In this document: in pieces, positions 18,067-26,755 of the stretch
How the letters are laid out: every line of letters begins with the position of its first letter
How positions within the stretch are numbered: position 1 is the stretch's first letter
From: UBA5109 sp965662565
GTDB lineage: Bacteria > Pseudomonadota > Gammaproteobacteria > Pseudomonadales > Pseudohongiellaceae
NCBI GenBank assembly: GCA_965662565.1
Contig: CBFIHS010000009.1
Location: 1 to 53,390, forward strand
Length of the DNA stretch: 53,390 bases
Direction: 5' to 3'
The notes under the pieces: generated by a model
Told to the model about the DNA's origin: nothing
Databases searched by the model: none
What the model saw: only the letters and a program-made list of their open reading frames with translations
Position numbers and translations under genes: made by a program

Positions 18067-18495
18067 ATGTATGCGGTTATAGAGAGTGGTGGCAAACAGC
18101 ATCGCGTTGCAGAAGGCGAAGTGTTGAAGCTTGAGAAACTGGAGGCCGGAACGGGCGACAGTATCAGCTTTGATAAAGTATTGATGATTGGCGAAGGTGC
18201 TGATGTCAAAATTGGTAAGCCTTATGTTGAAGGTAATGTGACGGCTGAAGTCATTAGTCATGGGCGTGCAGGCAAAGTTTCGATAATTAAATTTCATCGA
18301 CGTAAGCACCATATGAAACGTCAGGGACACAGACAGTGGTTCACTGAAGTTAAAATTACTGGGATTAGTGAAGGTAAAGCGAAAGCGGCACCTAAAGCGG
18401 CTAAGGCAGAGGCTGAACCAAAAGCAGCTCCAGCCAAAAAAGCTGCACCCAAAAAAGCCGCACCTAAAAAAGCTGCAGCTAAGAAAGAGGATTAG
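18067..18495 (+). CDS. rplU: 50S ribosomal protein L21 with Ala/Lys/Pro tail
   Basis: Binds 23S rRNA in the large subunit. The first 103 residues are a normal L21 (MYAVIESGGKQHRV, then the basic HRRKHHMKRQGHRQ segment). A tail of about 39 residues follows, built from repeats of KAAP and KKAAPKK and ending in KKED. Most gammaproteobacterial L21 proteins stop near residue 103. The DNA of the tail is itself a short imperfect tandem repeat. A GGAG Shine-Dalgarno lies nine bases before ATG. Confidence 0.96.
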   Translation: MYAVIESGGKQHRVAEGEVLKLEKLEAGTGDSISFDKVLMIGEGADVKIGKPYVEGNVTAEVISHGRAGKVSIIKFHRRKHHMKRQGHRQWFTEVKITGISEGKAKAAPKAAKAEAEPKAAPAKKAAPKKAAPKKAAAKKED

Positions 18496-18497
18496 TC

Positions 18498-18761
18498 ATG
18501 GCACATAAAAAAGCAGGTGGTAGTACTAGTAACGGTCGCGATTCGATTTCCAAACGCCTTGGGGTTAAGCTCTATGGTGGTGAAGCCGTTGTTGCTGGTA
18601 ATATTATCGTACGTCAACGTGGCACTAAGTTTCATCCTGGAGAGAATGTTGGTTGTGGCAAAGACCACACGCTTTTCGCTAAAACTGATGGTAAAGTAAA
18701 GTTTCAGGCTAAAGGGCCTCAAAAACGCACTTTTGTCAGTGTTGAGACCGCAAGCGCCTAA
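18498..18761 (+). CDS. rpmA: 50S ribosomal protein L27
   Basis: 87-residue protein of the large subunit whose N-terminal tail reaches the peptidyl-transferase centre. MAHKKAGGSTSNGRDS is the canonical start with no leader peptide for removal. It lies two bases after rplU and ends before a strong terminator. Confidence 0.98.
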   Translation: MAHKKAGGSTSNGRDSISKRLGVKLYGGEAVVAGNIIVRQRGTKFHPGENVGCGKDHTLFAKTDGKVKFQAKGPQKRTFVSVETASA

Positions 18762-18774
18762 GCTTGTAAAGAAT

Positions 18775-18809
18775 TAAAAAAAACCCTGTCTCATGCAGGG
18801 TTTTTTTTT
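18775..18809 (+). terminator. Rho-independent terminator after rpmA
   Basis: A-rich tract, stem CCCTG (18784-18788) with CAGGG (18796-18800), and nine T. The obg start codon lies only 15 bases past the T run, so the terminator either sits in the obg leader as a partial attenuator or obg has read-through transcription. Confidence 0.88.
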
Positions 18810-18823
18810 GGTATTTTATAAAT

Positions 18824-20008
18824 ATGAAATTTGTCGATGAAGCAGAAATTTTCGTAACCGCCGGTAAAGGTGGGAATGGTTGTATGAGTTTTCTGCGAGA
18901 AAAGTTTATAGAAAAAGGTGGTCCGGATGGCGGTGATGGCGGAGACGGCGGTTCACTCTATCTGGTGGCAGATGCTGGTTTAAATACTCTCGTTGATTTT
19001 AGATACCAACCACGATATCAAGCTCAAGCTGGTGAAAGCGGAGGCAAGCGAAATCGAACAGGTGCAAGTGGACAAGATCTCGAAGTTAAAGTGCCTGTGG
19101 GCACTTCAGTAATGGTTGCTGACACTGATGAGGTAATTGGTGACTTAATTCAGCCAGGCCAGCGCATGCTAGTTGCCCAAGGTGGCAAGAAAGGTCTTGG
19201 TAATACTCGCTTTAAATCAAGTGTTAACCGTGCTCCTAGAAAGACAACCAATGGTACGCCAGGTGAAAGCCGTCGATTGTTTTTGCAACTGAAGGTCTTG
19301 GCTGATGTTGGCTTACTGGGTTTGCCCAATGCTGGCAAATCCACTCTTATTAGAGCTGTTTCTTCTGCCAAACCTAAAGTAGCTGATTATCCCTTCACGA
19401 CCTTAGTGCCTAATCTTGGTGTGGTGAGTTTGGGCGAGGAGCGCAGCTTTGTCATGGCTGATATACCAGGCTTAATTCCGGGAGCAGCTGACGGCGCTGG
19501 TCTGGGTATTCGATTCTTAAAGCATTTAAGTCGAAGCAGAGTGCTTTTGCATTTGGTTGATGTTGCGCCCTATGATGGCAGTGATCCGGCAAATTCTGCT
19601 CGTGAGATCATCGAGGAGTTAGAGAAGTTTAGCACTGTACTAGCGGATAAAGAGCGGTGGTTGGTCTTAAATAAAATTGATATGTTGCCTGAAGAAGAAG
19701 CTCAGAGTCTCTGCGAGGCTGTGTTAGAAAAGCTTGAGTGGAAAGGCAAAGTTTTCCATATATCGGCGATTCAACGTGAGGGCACTAAACAGTTATGTGA
19801 AGCTGTAATGACTTTAATCACGGAAAGAAATATAAGATTGGAAGAAGATGAAGATTTCCGTTTAGAAGAAGAGCAGCAACAACAGCAAATGGATTACGAA
19901 ATTCGTCGAAGCATTGAGCGCAGTCGATCTCTTTGGCGAGAAAAGAATAAAGGCAATGACGACGAAGATGATGATTATGACGTTGAAGTTGAGTATGTAA
20001 ATGAGTAG
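18824..20008 (+). CDS. obg: GTPase Obg
   Basis: Essential ribosome-associated GTPase involved in 50S maturation and stress responses. The 394 residues comprise the glycine-rich Obg fold (residues 1-158, with GGPDGGDGGDGG), then the G domain with G1 loop GLPNAGKST at 166-174, DIPGLI, and NKID. The C-terminal tail is strongly acidic (DDEDDDYDVE). proB overlaps its end by eight bases. Confidence 0.97.
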   Translation: MKFVDEAEIFVTAGKGGNGCMSFLREKFIEKGGPDGGDGGDGGSLYLVADAGLNTLVDFRYQPRYQAQAGESGGKRNRTGASGQDLEVKVPVGTSVMVADTDEVIGDLIQPGQRMLVAQGGKKGLGNTRFKSSVNRAPRKTTNGTPGESRRLFLQLKVLADVGLLGLPNAGKSTLIRAVSSAKPKVADYPFTTLVPNLGVVSLGEERSFVMADIPGLIPGAADGAGLGIRFLKHLSRSRVLLHLVDVAPYDGSDPANSAREIIEELEKFSTVLADKERWLVLNKIDMLPEEEAQSLCEAVLEKLEWKGKVFHISAIQREGTKQLCEAVMTLITERNIRLEEDEDFRLEEEQQQQQMDYEIRRSIERSRSLWREKNKGNDDEDDDYDVEVEYVNE

Positions 20009-21122
20009 CCGTGAATTATTGAGCTCAGCTAAAACCTGGGTAATAAAAATTGGTAGCTCGTTGGTCACCGACAATGGTAAAGGCCTTAATAAAGAGGCTA
20101 TCGCTTCTTGGGTTAAGCAAATTGTTGAGTTGCAGCAGCGCGGTATTACCGTTGTGTTGGTGTCTTCAGGGGCGGTAGCTGAGGGCGTCGCGCGTCTTGG
20201 CTTACCAGGTCGTCCTTCTGCTATACATGAACAACAAGCTGCAGCTGCCGTAGGACAAATGGGATTGGTAGAGTCTTATGAAAGGTGCTTTCGTGCCTAT
20301 AACAAACACACTGCTCAAGTACTTCTGACTCATGATGATTTATCGAATCGGACTCGTTATCTGAATGCGCGAAGTACTTTAAATACTTTGCTTAAAATGG
20401 GCGTAACGCCTGTAATTAATGAGAATGACACCGTAATTACCGAAGAGATTTGTTTTGGTGATAATGATACTTTGGGGGGCTTGGTAGCCAACTTAATCAA
20501 TGCGCAAGCACTGATTCTATTGACCGATCAAGATGGTTTGTACGATGCAGATCCTAGAACGAATAGTGATGCTAAGCTTATTAAAGAAGATTTGAGCAGT
20601 AACGATGAACTTCTAGCTTATGCGGGTGGTAGTGGCAGTCTAGGGAAGGGCGGTATGTTGACCAAGCTCAAGGCCGCTAAACTGGCTTCTCGCTCTGGTG
20701 CACTTACTGTTATTTTGAATGGCAGTAAGAAAGATGTGCTGCTTGATTTGCAAGCGGGTAAAGATATTGGCACTTTGCTATTAGCTGATAATCAACCTAT
20801 AGCCGCCAGAAAGCAGTGGTTAGCAAGTCATTTAAAAGTTTGCGGAGTGTTGGTTTTAGACGATGGGGCGGTTGGCGTTCTTAAAAACTCAGGAAGAAGC
20901 TTGCTTCCTGTGGGAATAAAATCAGTTTCTGGAAAATTTGTGCGCGGTGAAATGGTGGCTTGTGTTGATAATCAAGGCAAGGCGATTGCCCGGGGCTTAG
21001 TTAATTACGATTACGATGAAGCTCAGCTTATTATTGGCAAATCCAGCGATCAAATTCTGGGTTTACTTGGTTATGATGGCGACCACGAAATGATTCATCG
21101 AGACAACCTAGCTCTAATTTAA
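20001..21122 (+). CDS. proB: Glutamate 5-kinase
   Basis: Phosphorylates glutamate in the first step of proline synthesis. The 373-residue protein has an amino-acid kinase domain (WVIKIGSSLVT, VLVSSGAVAEG, INENDTV, LTDQDGLYDADPR) and a C-terminal PUA domain from about residue 280. The start ATG overlaps the obg stop, so translation is probably coupled. proA is not adjacent. Confidence 0.97.
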   Translation: MSSRELLSSAKTWVIKIGSSLVTDNGKGLNKEAIASWVKQIVELQQRGITVVLVSSGAVAEGVARLGLPGRPSAIHEQQAAAAVGQMGLVESYERCFRAYNKHTAQVLLTHDDLSNRTRYLNARSTLNTLLKMGVTPVINENDTVITEEICFGDNDTLGGLVANLINAQALILLTDQDGLYDADPRTNSDAKLIKEDLSSNDELLAYAGGSGSLGKGGMLTKLKAAKLASRSGALTVILNGSKKDVLLDLQAGKDIGTLLLADNQPIAARKQWLASHLKVCGVLVLDDGAVGVLKNSGRSLLPVGIKSVSGKFVRGEMVACVDNQGKAIARGLVNYDYDEAQLIIGKSSDQILGLLGYDGDHEMIHRDNLALI

Positions 21123-21137
21123 TACTCAGAGTTCTTT

Positions 21138-22268
21138 TTAGTTTTGGACTTGCTCGTTATTTAGAGAATCTTTTTCTAGTGAATCCAGCATACCTGCCTC
21201 TTTAAAATGAACGCGATTTCTACCCTCTGCTTTCGCTTTATACAAAGCATTATCGGCTCTACTGATCACTGTTTCAAAAGTGTCGCTAGGTTCAAGGCTA
21301 CTTATACCAATCGACCCTGTGAACTTTATTACCTTGTTATTAAATACAATGATACTGGATTCAAGGCTTTCTCTAATTCGTTCAGCTAACTGGTATGCCC
21401 CTTCCATATCGGTCTGAGGTAGAAATAAAATAAACTCCTCACCACCCCAGCGCCCAACATAGTCGGACTTTCTAGCATATTTACTGAGAAGCTTGCTGGT
21501 ATGTTTTAAAACTTCATCTCCAGCGTCGTGGCCAAATTCGTCGTTAATTTCCTTGAAATGATCTAGGTCGCATACTAAAACGCTAAAGGGCTGATAGTAA
21601 CGTTGGGCTTGGATTAAGCTTTGTGAAGCTATCTCCACCATATAATGCCTGTTGGAAAGTGAGGTTAAAGAATCTGTCATAGCCAGCTTTCTAATTTCGA
21701 CGTATTGCCTGGTGACTAAGGTGAAGTAATGGAACATCAGTCCGCAGGCTGCAAAAACTGAGAGAGTGCTGTTCATGAAGTGAAATATCCAGGCTAGTTC
21801 TGAGTCAAGGATATTTTGATTGTTTGTAATTGCCGGATTTGAATCCAGCCAAATTAATATTAAGCCGACAATAGCAATAACAATCCATTTCACTATTCTC
21901 GAAGATCTGGCACCAACAACAATTAAAGGGAAGATTGGAATTATGACAATATGAAATCATGCTGCGGGTCCAAAATATAAGGTTAGGTATGCCAGGTAAA
22001 ATATTGTGGTCGACGCAGCAAGAAAGACACCAAAAACATATAGACCAAGGCTTCTATTGAAAGCTAGAAGCCAGTAGTTTGGTATCCATAGAACGAGGAG
22101 AATTAGGTTCCAATGCCAGATATTAATATCTATCAAATAGAAGCAGATACATTAAAGAATGTGGGTAAAGATAGCCAGTTTAGCCGCTCTTAACATGAGT
22201 AAACGAAAGTTACGTCGGACTAAGTCGGAGTCTTCAATATCTCTATGCTCGAAACTTTCCTTAAACAT
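21138..22268 (-). pseudogene. Diguanylate cyclase gene with two in-frame stop codons
   Basis: A single reading frame runs from ATG 22268 (MFKESFEHRDIEDSD) to 21138 with no frameshift but with TAA at 22152-22154 (codon 39) and TGA at 21957-21959 (codon 104). The frame encodes a cytosolic N-terminus, about six hydrophobic segments, and a GGDEF domain. The active-site motif is GGEEF with an inhibitory RxxD site (RKSD) five residues before it, so the catalytic domain itself looks intact and would make cyclic di-GMP. The 251-residue remainder from GTG 21893 keeps only the last two membrane segments. The C-terminus after the GGDEF domain is normal. Real decay, an assembly error or read-through are all possible. 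Confidence 0.78.
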
Positions 22269-22456
22269 TCTTCCAGAGGGCCTTTACAGCTTTTTTTATA
22301 ATAGGACTAACCCATCATTAAATATTAATTTTAAGTTGAATGCGATAGTGGATGTCAGGACCTTTACCCTGATCACATTCAGGACATCTCTGTGTATGTT
22401 TTCCTACTTTTTGCTCCGGAGTTAAAAGAGGCTAAAAGTAGGTCAGAAAAATAGGC

Positions 22457-22486
22457 AAAAAAAACCGGCATTAGCCGGTTTTTTAT
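22457..22486 (-). terminator. Rho-independent terminator of rpsT
   Basis: Stem AAAACCGGC (22461-22469) with GCCGGTTTT (22474-22482), loop ATTA, flanked by A and T runs on either side. It lies 23 bases past the rpsT stop and is symmetric enough to work in both directions. Confidence 0.88.
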
Positions 22487-22508
22487 AATAAGCAGTAATA
22501 GAGCTTTA

Positions 22509-22775
22509 TTAGCTTTTTAATGCCTTGATGCTGGCATTAAGACGGCTCTTATGACGAGATGCTTTATTCTTATGAATAATTCCTTTGTCAGCCATACGAT
22601 CAATTACTGGGACCGCATTGTTGTATGCCGTAGTAGCAGCATCGTAATCTTTACTTTCAACAGCAGAGTCTACTTTTTTGATATAAGTTCTAACCATAGA
22701 ACGGAAGCCAGCATTGTGGTTTCTGCGCTTTTCTGCTTGTTTAGCTCTTTTTCGAGCTTGTGGAGAGTTAGCCAA
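22509..22775 (-). CDS. rpsT: 30S ribosomal protein S20
   Basis: 88-residue basic protein that binds 16S rRNA early in 30S assembly. MANSPQARKRAKQAEKRR and the C-terminal KNKASRHKSRLNA are family signatures. The start is TTG at 22775, with AGGAG six bases upstream; E. coli rpsT also starts with TTG and is autoregulated at translation, so the same may apply here. It is divergent from murJ, the usual arrangement. Confidence 0.97.
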   Translation of the reverse strand: MANSPQARKRAKQAEKRRNHNAGFRSMVRTYIKKVDSAVESKDYDAATTAYNNAVPVIDRMADKGIIHKNKASRHKSRLNASIKALKS

Positions 22776-22881
22776 TTGGGGCTCCTTTCTTTAAGTATTC
22801 GTTAACTTGTTGAATTTAGTTTAATGTTTCAGGCAATAGCTTCCTGAAAAAAGACGCGAACTATGCAGTTTTGAGCTTGAT

Positions 22882-22909
22882 TTGTCAATAGCAGCACTGG
22901 TTTTATGCT
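22882..22909 (+). promoter_or_regulatory. Predicted sigma70 promoter for murJ
   Basis: TTGTCA at 22882-22887 and TATGCT at 22904-22909 with a 16-base spacer, about 45 bases before the murJ start. Consensus match. Confidence 0.5.
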
Positions 22910-22953
22910 AGTCTAGCCGCTAAGATGCGGGCTTTTAGGAAGCAAGAAAATAC

Positions 22954-24537
22954 ATGCAAGAAGACAGTGAAGCTGGGCATAACCAGAATGAAGATGAAAA
23001 AGGGGATAAAAGTCTCACCAAGTCTAGTTTGGTTGTTTCATCTTTAACCTTTTCCTCACGCATTCTGGGCCTTATAAGAGAAATTGTCTTTGCCGCATTT
23101 TTTGGAGACAGCGCTCAAGCAGATGCCTTTTTTGTTGCTTTTCGTATCCCAAATTTTCTTAGACGCTTATTTGCTGAAGGTGCGTTCTCTCAAGCCTTCG
23201 TCCCTGTCTTATCCGAATATCGCAAAAAAAAGTCTTTTGCAGAAATAAAGCTCCTAATTGATCATGTCGCTGGCAGGCTTGCTCTTACACTATGCGTCAT
23301 CACTGTTATTGGTGTGATGGGGGGCCCCGTTCTAGCAATGATTTTTGCGCCTGGCTACATCGATGATGGCGAAAAGTTCTCACTCTTAAGCGAAATGCTG
23401 CGCATCACTTTTCCTTATATTTTATTAATCTCTTTAACTGGGTTTGCTGGCGGGGTACTGAACAGCTATGGTCGCTTTGCGGTTCCAGCCGTGACCCCAA
23501 TATTTTTGAATATCTCATTAATTACCTGTGCAATTTGGTTAAGTCCTTTATTCGCTGAACCGGTGATAGCAATAGCTTGGGGTGTGATTATTGCTGGGAT
23601 TATTCAATTGTTATTTCAACTGCCCTTTCTGGCGCATTTACATCTCATCCCCCGACCTCGTTTAAGGCCTAAGCATGAAGGAGTGAAGCGCATCATTACT
23701 TTGATGATTCCTGTCATGTTTTCTGTATCCGTTGGGCAGATTAACCTGCTCTTAGATACCGTCTTAGCAACAGCTTTGGATGGTGATGGCAATGTCAGTT
23801 GGTTATATTATGCAGATCGTATTATGTACCTCCCTCTGGGTATTTTTGCAGTTGCTATTGCCACAGTTATTTTGCCCAGTTTGTCTCGTAAGCATGCTGA
23901 AGAATCATTTGAAAAGTTTAAAGAAACTTTAGATTGGGGAATTCGATTTATTCTTTTAATTGCGCTTCCAGCAAGTATGGCTTTACTGATATTGGCTGAG
24001 CCAATAGTTGTGACTCTTTACCAGCGAGGAGAGTTTAGCTTTGATTCGGTAACTCCAACTGCAAGGGCTCTGCAAGCTTATACTCTTGGATTGAGCGCGT
24101 TTATGGCGATTAAGGTTTTGGCGAGTGCTTATTTTTCAAGGCAAGATACTAAGACACCAGTACGTTATGGAATTATTGCAATGGTCAGCAATATGATCAT
24201 GAATTTAATTTTGATATGGCCTTTAGGTCACATTGGCTTAGCACTAGCCACGGCTTTTTCTTCTTGGGTAAATGCAGGCTTGTTGCTTTTTGGTTTGGTG
24301 AAATTGAAATTGTTTCGCTTTCAGAAAAGTTTTTTGACGGTTAGCTTACGTATTGTGCTTGCTAATATTTTTATGGTGGTTTTCCTTGTCTTCTTTTCAC
24401 AAAGTGGGGAAAACTGGCAGGCTTGGGGAACTCTGGTCAGAGTAGGCAATCTAGCCTTTTTGTGCATTGGCGGCATTTGTGTATATTTATTGGGCTTATT
24501 TGTTGTTGGTGTTCGTATAAAAGATTTCAGGCATTAG
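22954..24537 (+). CDS. murJ: Lipid II flippase MurJ
   Basis: Moves the peptidoglycan precursor lipid II across the inner membrane. The 527 residues hold about 14 membrane segments after a 25-residue charged N-terminus. The signature FSRILGLIREIVFAAFFG is at the start of the first helix, and AFFVAFRIPNFLRRLFAEGA with FSQAFVPVLSEY follows. First gene of the murJ-ribF-lspA-fkpB-ispH block. Confidence 0.97.
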   Translation: MQEDSEAGHNQNEDEKGDKSLTKSSLVVSSLTFSSRILGLIREIVFAAFFGDSAQADAFFVAFRIPNFLRRLFAEGAFSQAFVPVLSEYRKKKSFAEIKLLIDHVAGRLALTLCVITVIGVMGGPVLAMIFAPGYIDDGEKFSLLSEMLRITFPYILLISLTGFAGGVLNSYGRFAVPAVTPIFLNISLITCAIWLSPLFAEPVIAIAWGVIIAGIIQLLFQLPFLAHLHLIPRPRLRPKHEGVKRIITLMIPVMFSVSVGQINLLLDTVLATALDGDGNVSWLYYADRIMYLPLGIFAVAIATVILPSLSRKHAEESFEKFKETLDWGIRFILLIALPASMALLILAEPIVVTLYQRGEFSFDSVTPTARALQAYTLGLSAFMAIKVLASAYFSRQDTKTPVRYGIIAMVSNMIMNLILIWPLGHIGLALATAFSSWVNAGLLLFGLVKLKLFRFQKSFLTVSLRIVLANIFMVVFLVFFSQSGENWQAWGTLVRVGNLAFLCIGGICVYLLGLFVVGVRIKDFRH

Positions 24538-24609
24538 AATCAAATAAGACAGCGCCTTAGCTTCTTTATATAATGCTCCAGTTTATGTTGGCGGTTTAAT
24601 TTTAAATCT

Positions 24610-25590
24610 ATGCAAGTATTTGATGATCTTCAGAGTCTGAAAAGCGCTCACCCAAATTGTGTTGCGACTATCGGCAAGTATGATGGTATGCATCTAGGGC
24701 ATCAAAAGGTTCTGGCTCGTGTTAAAGGCGTTGCAGAATCACTGGGTTTACCCTCATTAGTTATTTTAAGTGAGCCTCAGCCAGAGGAGTTTTTTGCTGG
24801 CGAAAATGCACCAGCAAGGTTGTGCTCTTTTTTAGATAAGGTGGATTTTCTAGAAAGGCAAGATGTCGATCTCGTTTATAAAATGACTTTTGATAAAAGC
24901 TTAAGTGCTATGGAAGCCGAAGACTTTGTTGTAAAAGTTTTGGTTGAAGGTTTAGGCGTAAAAGCACTTTTAGTAGGCGACGATTTTCATTTTGGAAAAA
25001 ACCGTAAAGGAAATTTTTCGTTGCTAAAAAAAATGGGCTCTGAATTTGGCTTTACTGTTGAAGCAACAGAGACTTTCTCAAGAAATGCTCAAAGAGTAAG
25101 CAGTACTCTTCTTAGGCAAACACTTGAAGAAGGTGATTGTCAGGCCGCTACTGAGCTCTTAGGGCGACCGTATCAACTTCATGGAAAGGTTATAAGTGGT
25201 CAAAAGCTTGGGCGAGAGCTCGGTTACCCTACAGCAAATATCCAAGTTGGTATGTCTAAACTGGCTTTAGATGGAGTCTTCGCAGTAAAAGTAGAATTCG
25301 AAGGGCGTGAAATAGAGGGCGCTGCAAGCGTAGGTTACAAACCTACAATTGAAGGTCAGAATGATTTAGCGGTTGAGGTGTTTTTATTTGATTTTAATGA
25401 AGATATCTATGGTAAAAACCTGACCGTCAAATTTTTATATAAGCTTAGAGGGCAGGAAAAGTTTGCGGATTTAGAGCAACTGAAAAGGCAGATTGATAAT
25501 GATGTACAAAAAGTGAAAAGTTATTTTGAAGAACAATTTAAAAACAAATTGAACCGAACTCTTGATGGTGTCAGATATGAAAGCACCTGA
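24610..25590 (+). CDS. ribF: Bifunctional riboflavin kinase/FAD synthetase
   Basis: Makes FMN from riboflavin and FAD from FMN. The 326-residue protein has an N-terminal adenylyltransferase domain (ATIGKYDGMHLGHQ) and a C-terminal kinase domain (GKVISGQKLGRELGYPTANI). The C-terminus is slightly longer than usual and ends within the lspA gene. In most gammaproteobacteria ileS follows; here it does not. Confidence 0.96.
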   Translation: MQVFDDLQSLKSAHPNCVATIGKYDGMHLGHQKVLARVKGVAESLGLPSLVILSEPQPEEFFAGENAPARLCSFLDKVDFLERQDVDLVYKMTFDKSLSAMEAEDFVVKVLVEGLGVKALLVGDDFHFGKNRKGNFSLLKKMGSEFGFTVEATETFSRNAQRVSSTLLRQTLEEGDCQAATELLGRPYQLHGKVISGQKLGRELGYPTANIQVGMSKLALDGVFAVKVEFEGREIEGAASVGYKPTIEGQNDLAVEVFLFDFNEDIYGKNLTVKFLYKLRGQEKFADLEQLKRQIDNDVQKVKSYFEEQFKNKLNRTLDGVRYEST

Positions 25591-26104
25591 TAAGCAAAGT
25601 AAACTGTTCAGCACCTTCGCTTTACTGTCTTATTCGTTTTTGATTGTGGTTCTAGATCGAATCACAAAATATCTCAGTGACAGTCATTTGGATTATGGTC
25701 AGCCACTGGCGATATTTCCGAGTTTTGATTTGTTGTTGGCTTATAACTATGGAGCTGCCTTTAGTTTTTTAAGTGATGCGGGTGGTTGGCAGAGATGGGT
25801 TCTGACAGGAATATCATTGCTTGTCAGCGTTTTAATTTTAAGATGGTTAATTCAAATTTCTAAACAAGAACGCGTATTCGCACTCGCACTTTGCTTTATA
25901 TTAGGTGGGGCAGTAGGTAATTTGTATGATCGACTTTTTTATGGTTATGTTGTTGATTTTATTAGTTTATATTATGGCTCTTATCGTTTCGCGACCTTTA
26001 ATATTGCGGACTCTGCTATCAGTGTAGGAGCTTTTTTGATGATACTAGAAGTTTTCCTTGGCAAGCCCTCAGCTGAAGAGAAAATTGATGATAAGAAGGG
26101 CTAA
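25577..26104 (+). CDS. lspA: Lipoprotein signal peptidase LspA
   Basis: Aspartic membrane peptidase that cleaves prolipoprotein signals. With ATG 25577 the protein has 175 residues and four membrane segments; ATG 25565 is an alternative that adds four residues. Catalytic aspartates are D127 (VVDF) and D145 (FNIADSAI), and the NYGAAFSF segment is conserved. It overlaps the 3' end of ribF by 14 bases. The several lipoproteins in this window are expected clients. Confidence 0.96.
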   Translation: MKAPDKQSKLFSTFALLSYSFLIVVLDRITKYLSDSHLDYGQPLAIFPSFDLLLAYNYGAAFSFLSDAGGWQRWVLTGISLLVSVLILRWLIQISKQERVFALALCFILGGAVGNLYDRLFYGYVVDFISLYYGSYRFATFNIADSAISVGAFLMILEVFLGKPSAEEKIDDKKG

Positions 26105-26185
26105 ACATAATCAGTTCTCGGCATACATGAGTCGGGATTCCTATAGTTTCTATAAAAGTACAAGTAAATATCTGTGTAATAAATA

Positions 26186-26746
26186 ATGAGTAAAACATCC
26201 GAACAAAACAATTCTGATTTACTGCAAGTAGTAAATCTTAAAGATGAGCCTAAACATTCGACAGTCTCAGAACCAGACTTTGAAGATGTGCAATACGCAG
26301 ATGATGAGATTGGCCCTGGAAAATTAGTAAGCTTAAATTTTTCTCTAGCGTTAGATGAAAGTCCTGAGACAATAATAGATTCAAACTTCGATAAAAATTC
26401 TGTTAACTTTGCTATTGGCGACGGTAATTTATTGCCAGGCTTTGAGAAGGTTTTGTTTGGCTTGAAAGCTGGCGATGAAAAAGTTTTCACTATTCCATCT
26501 GAGCAGGCTTTTGGCATCCCAAATGAAGACAATATTCAGCGCTATCCAAGGTATCAATTTCCAGCAGACTTAGTTCTTGAAAAGGGCCTGATGATAAACT
26601 TTACAGATGCCGCTGGGAATGAACAAGCAGGAGTAGTTTATGATTTCAGTTCAAGCCAAGTTGAAATCGATTTTAATCACCCTTTATCGGGAAAAGATAT
26701 TTTATTTTCTGTGGCTATAAAGATTGTTAGTTTTGTCGAAAAATAG
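26186..26746 (+). CDS. fkpB: FKBP-type peptidyl-prolyl isomerase, SlpA/FkpB-like
   Basis: Isomerase and chaperone with an FKBP domain interrupted by an insert-in-flap domain, as in SlpA. The pattern includes FAIGDGNLLPGFEKVLFGLKAG and NHPLSGKDILFSV. The 186-residue length includes an acidic N-terminal extension of about 45 residues not found in E. coli SlpA. It has no signal peptide, so it is cytosolic. Position between lspA and ispH is the standard one. Confidence 0.92.
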   Translation: MSKTSEQNNSDLLQVVNLKDEPKHSTVSEPDFEDVQYADDEIGPGKLVSLNFSLALDESPETIIDSNFDKNSVNFAIGDGNLLPGFEKVLFGLKAGDEKVFTIPSEQAFGIPNEDNIQRYPRYQFPADLVLEKGLMINFTDAAGNEQAGVVYDFSSSQVEIDFNHPLSGKDILFSVAIKIVSFVEK

Positions 26747-26755
26747 GTTTTTTCT

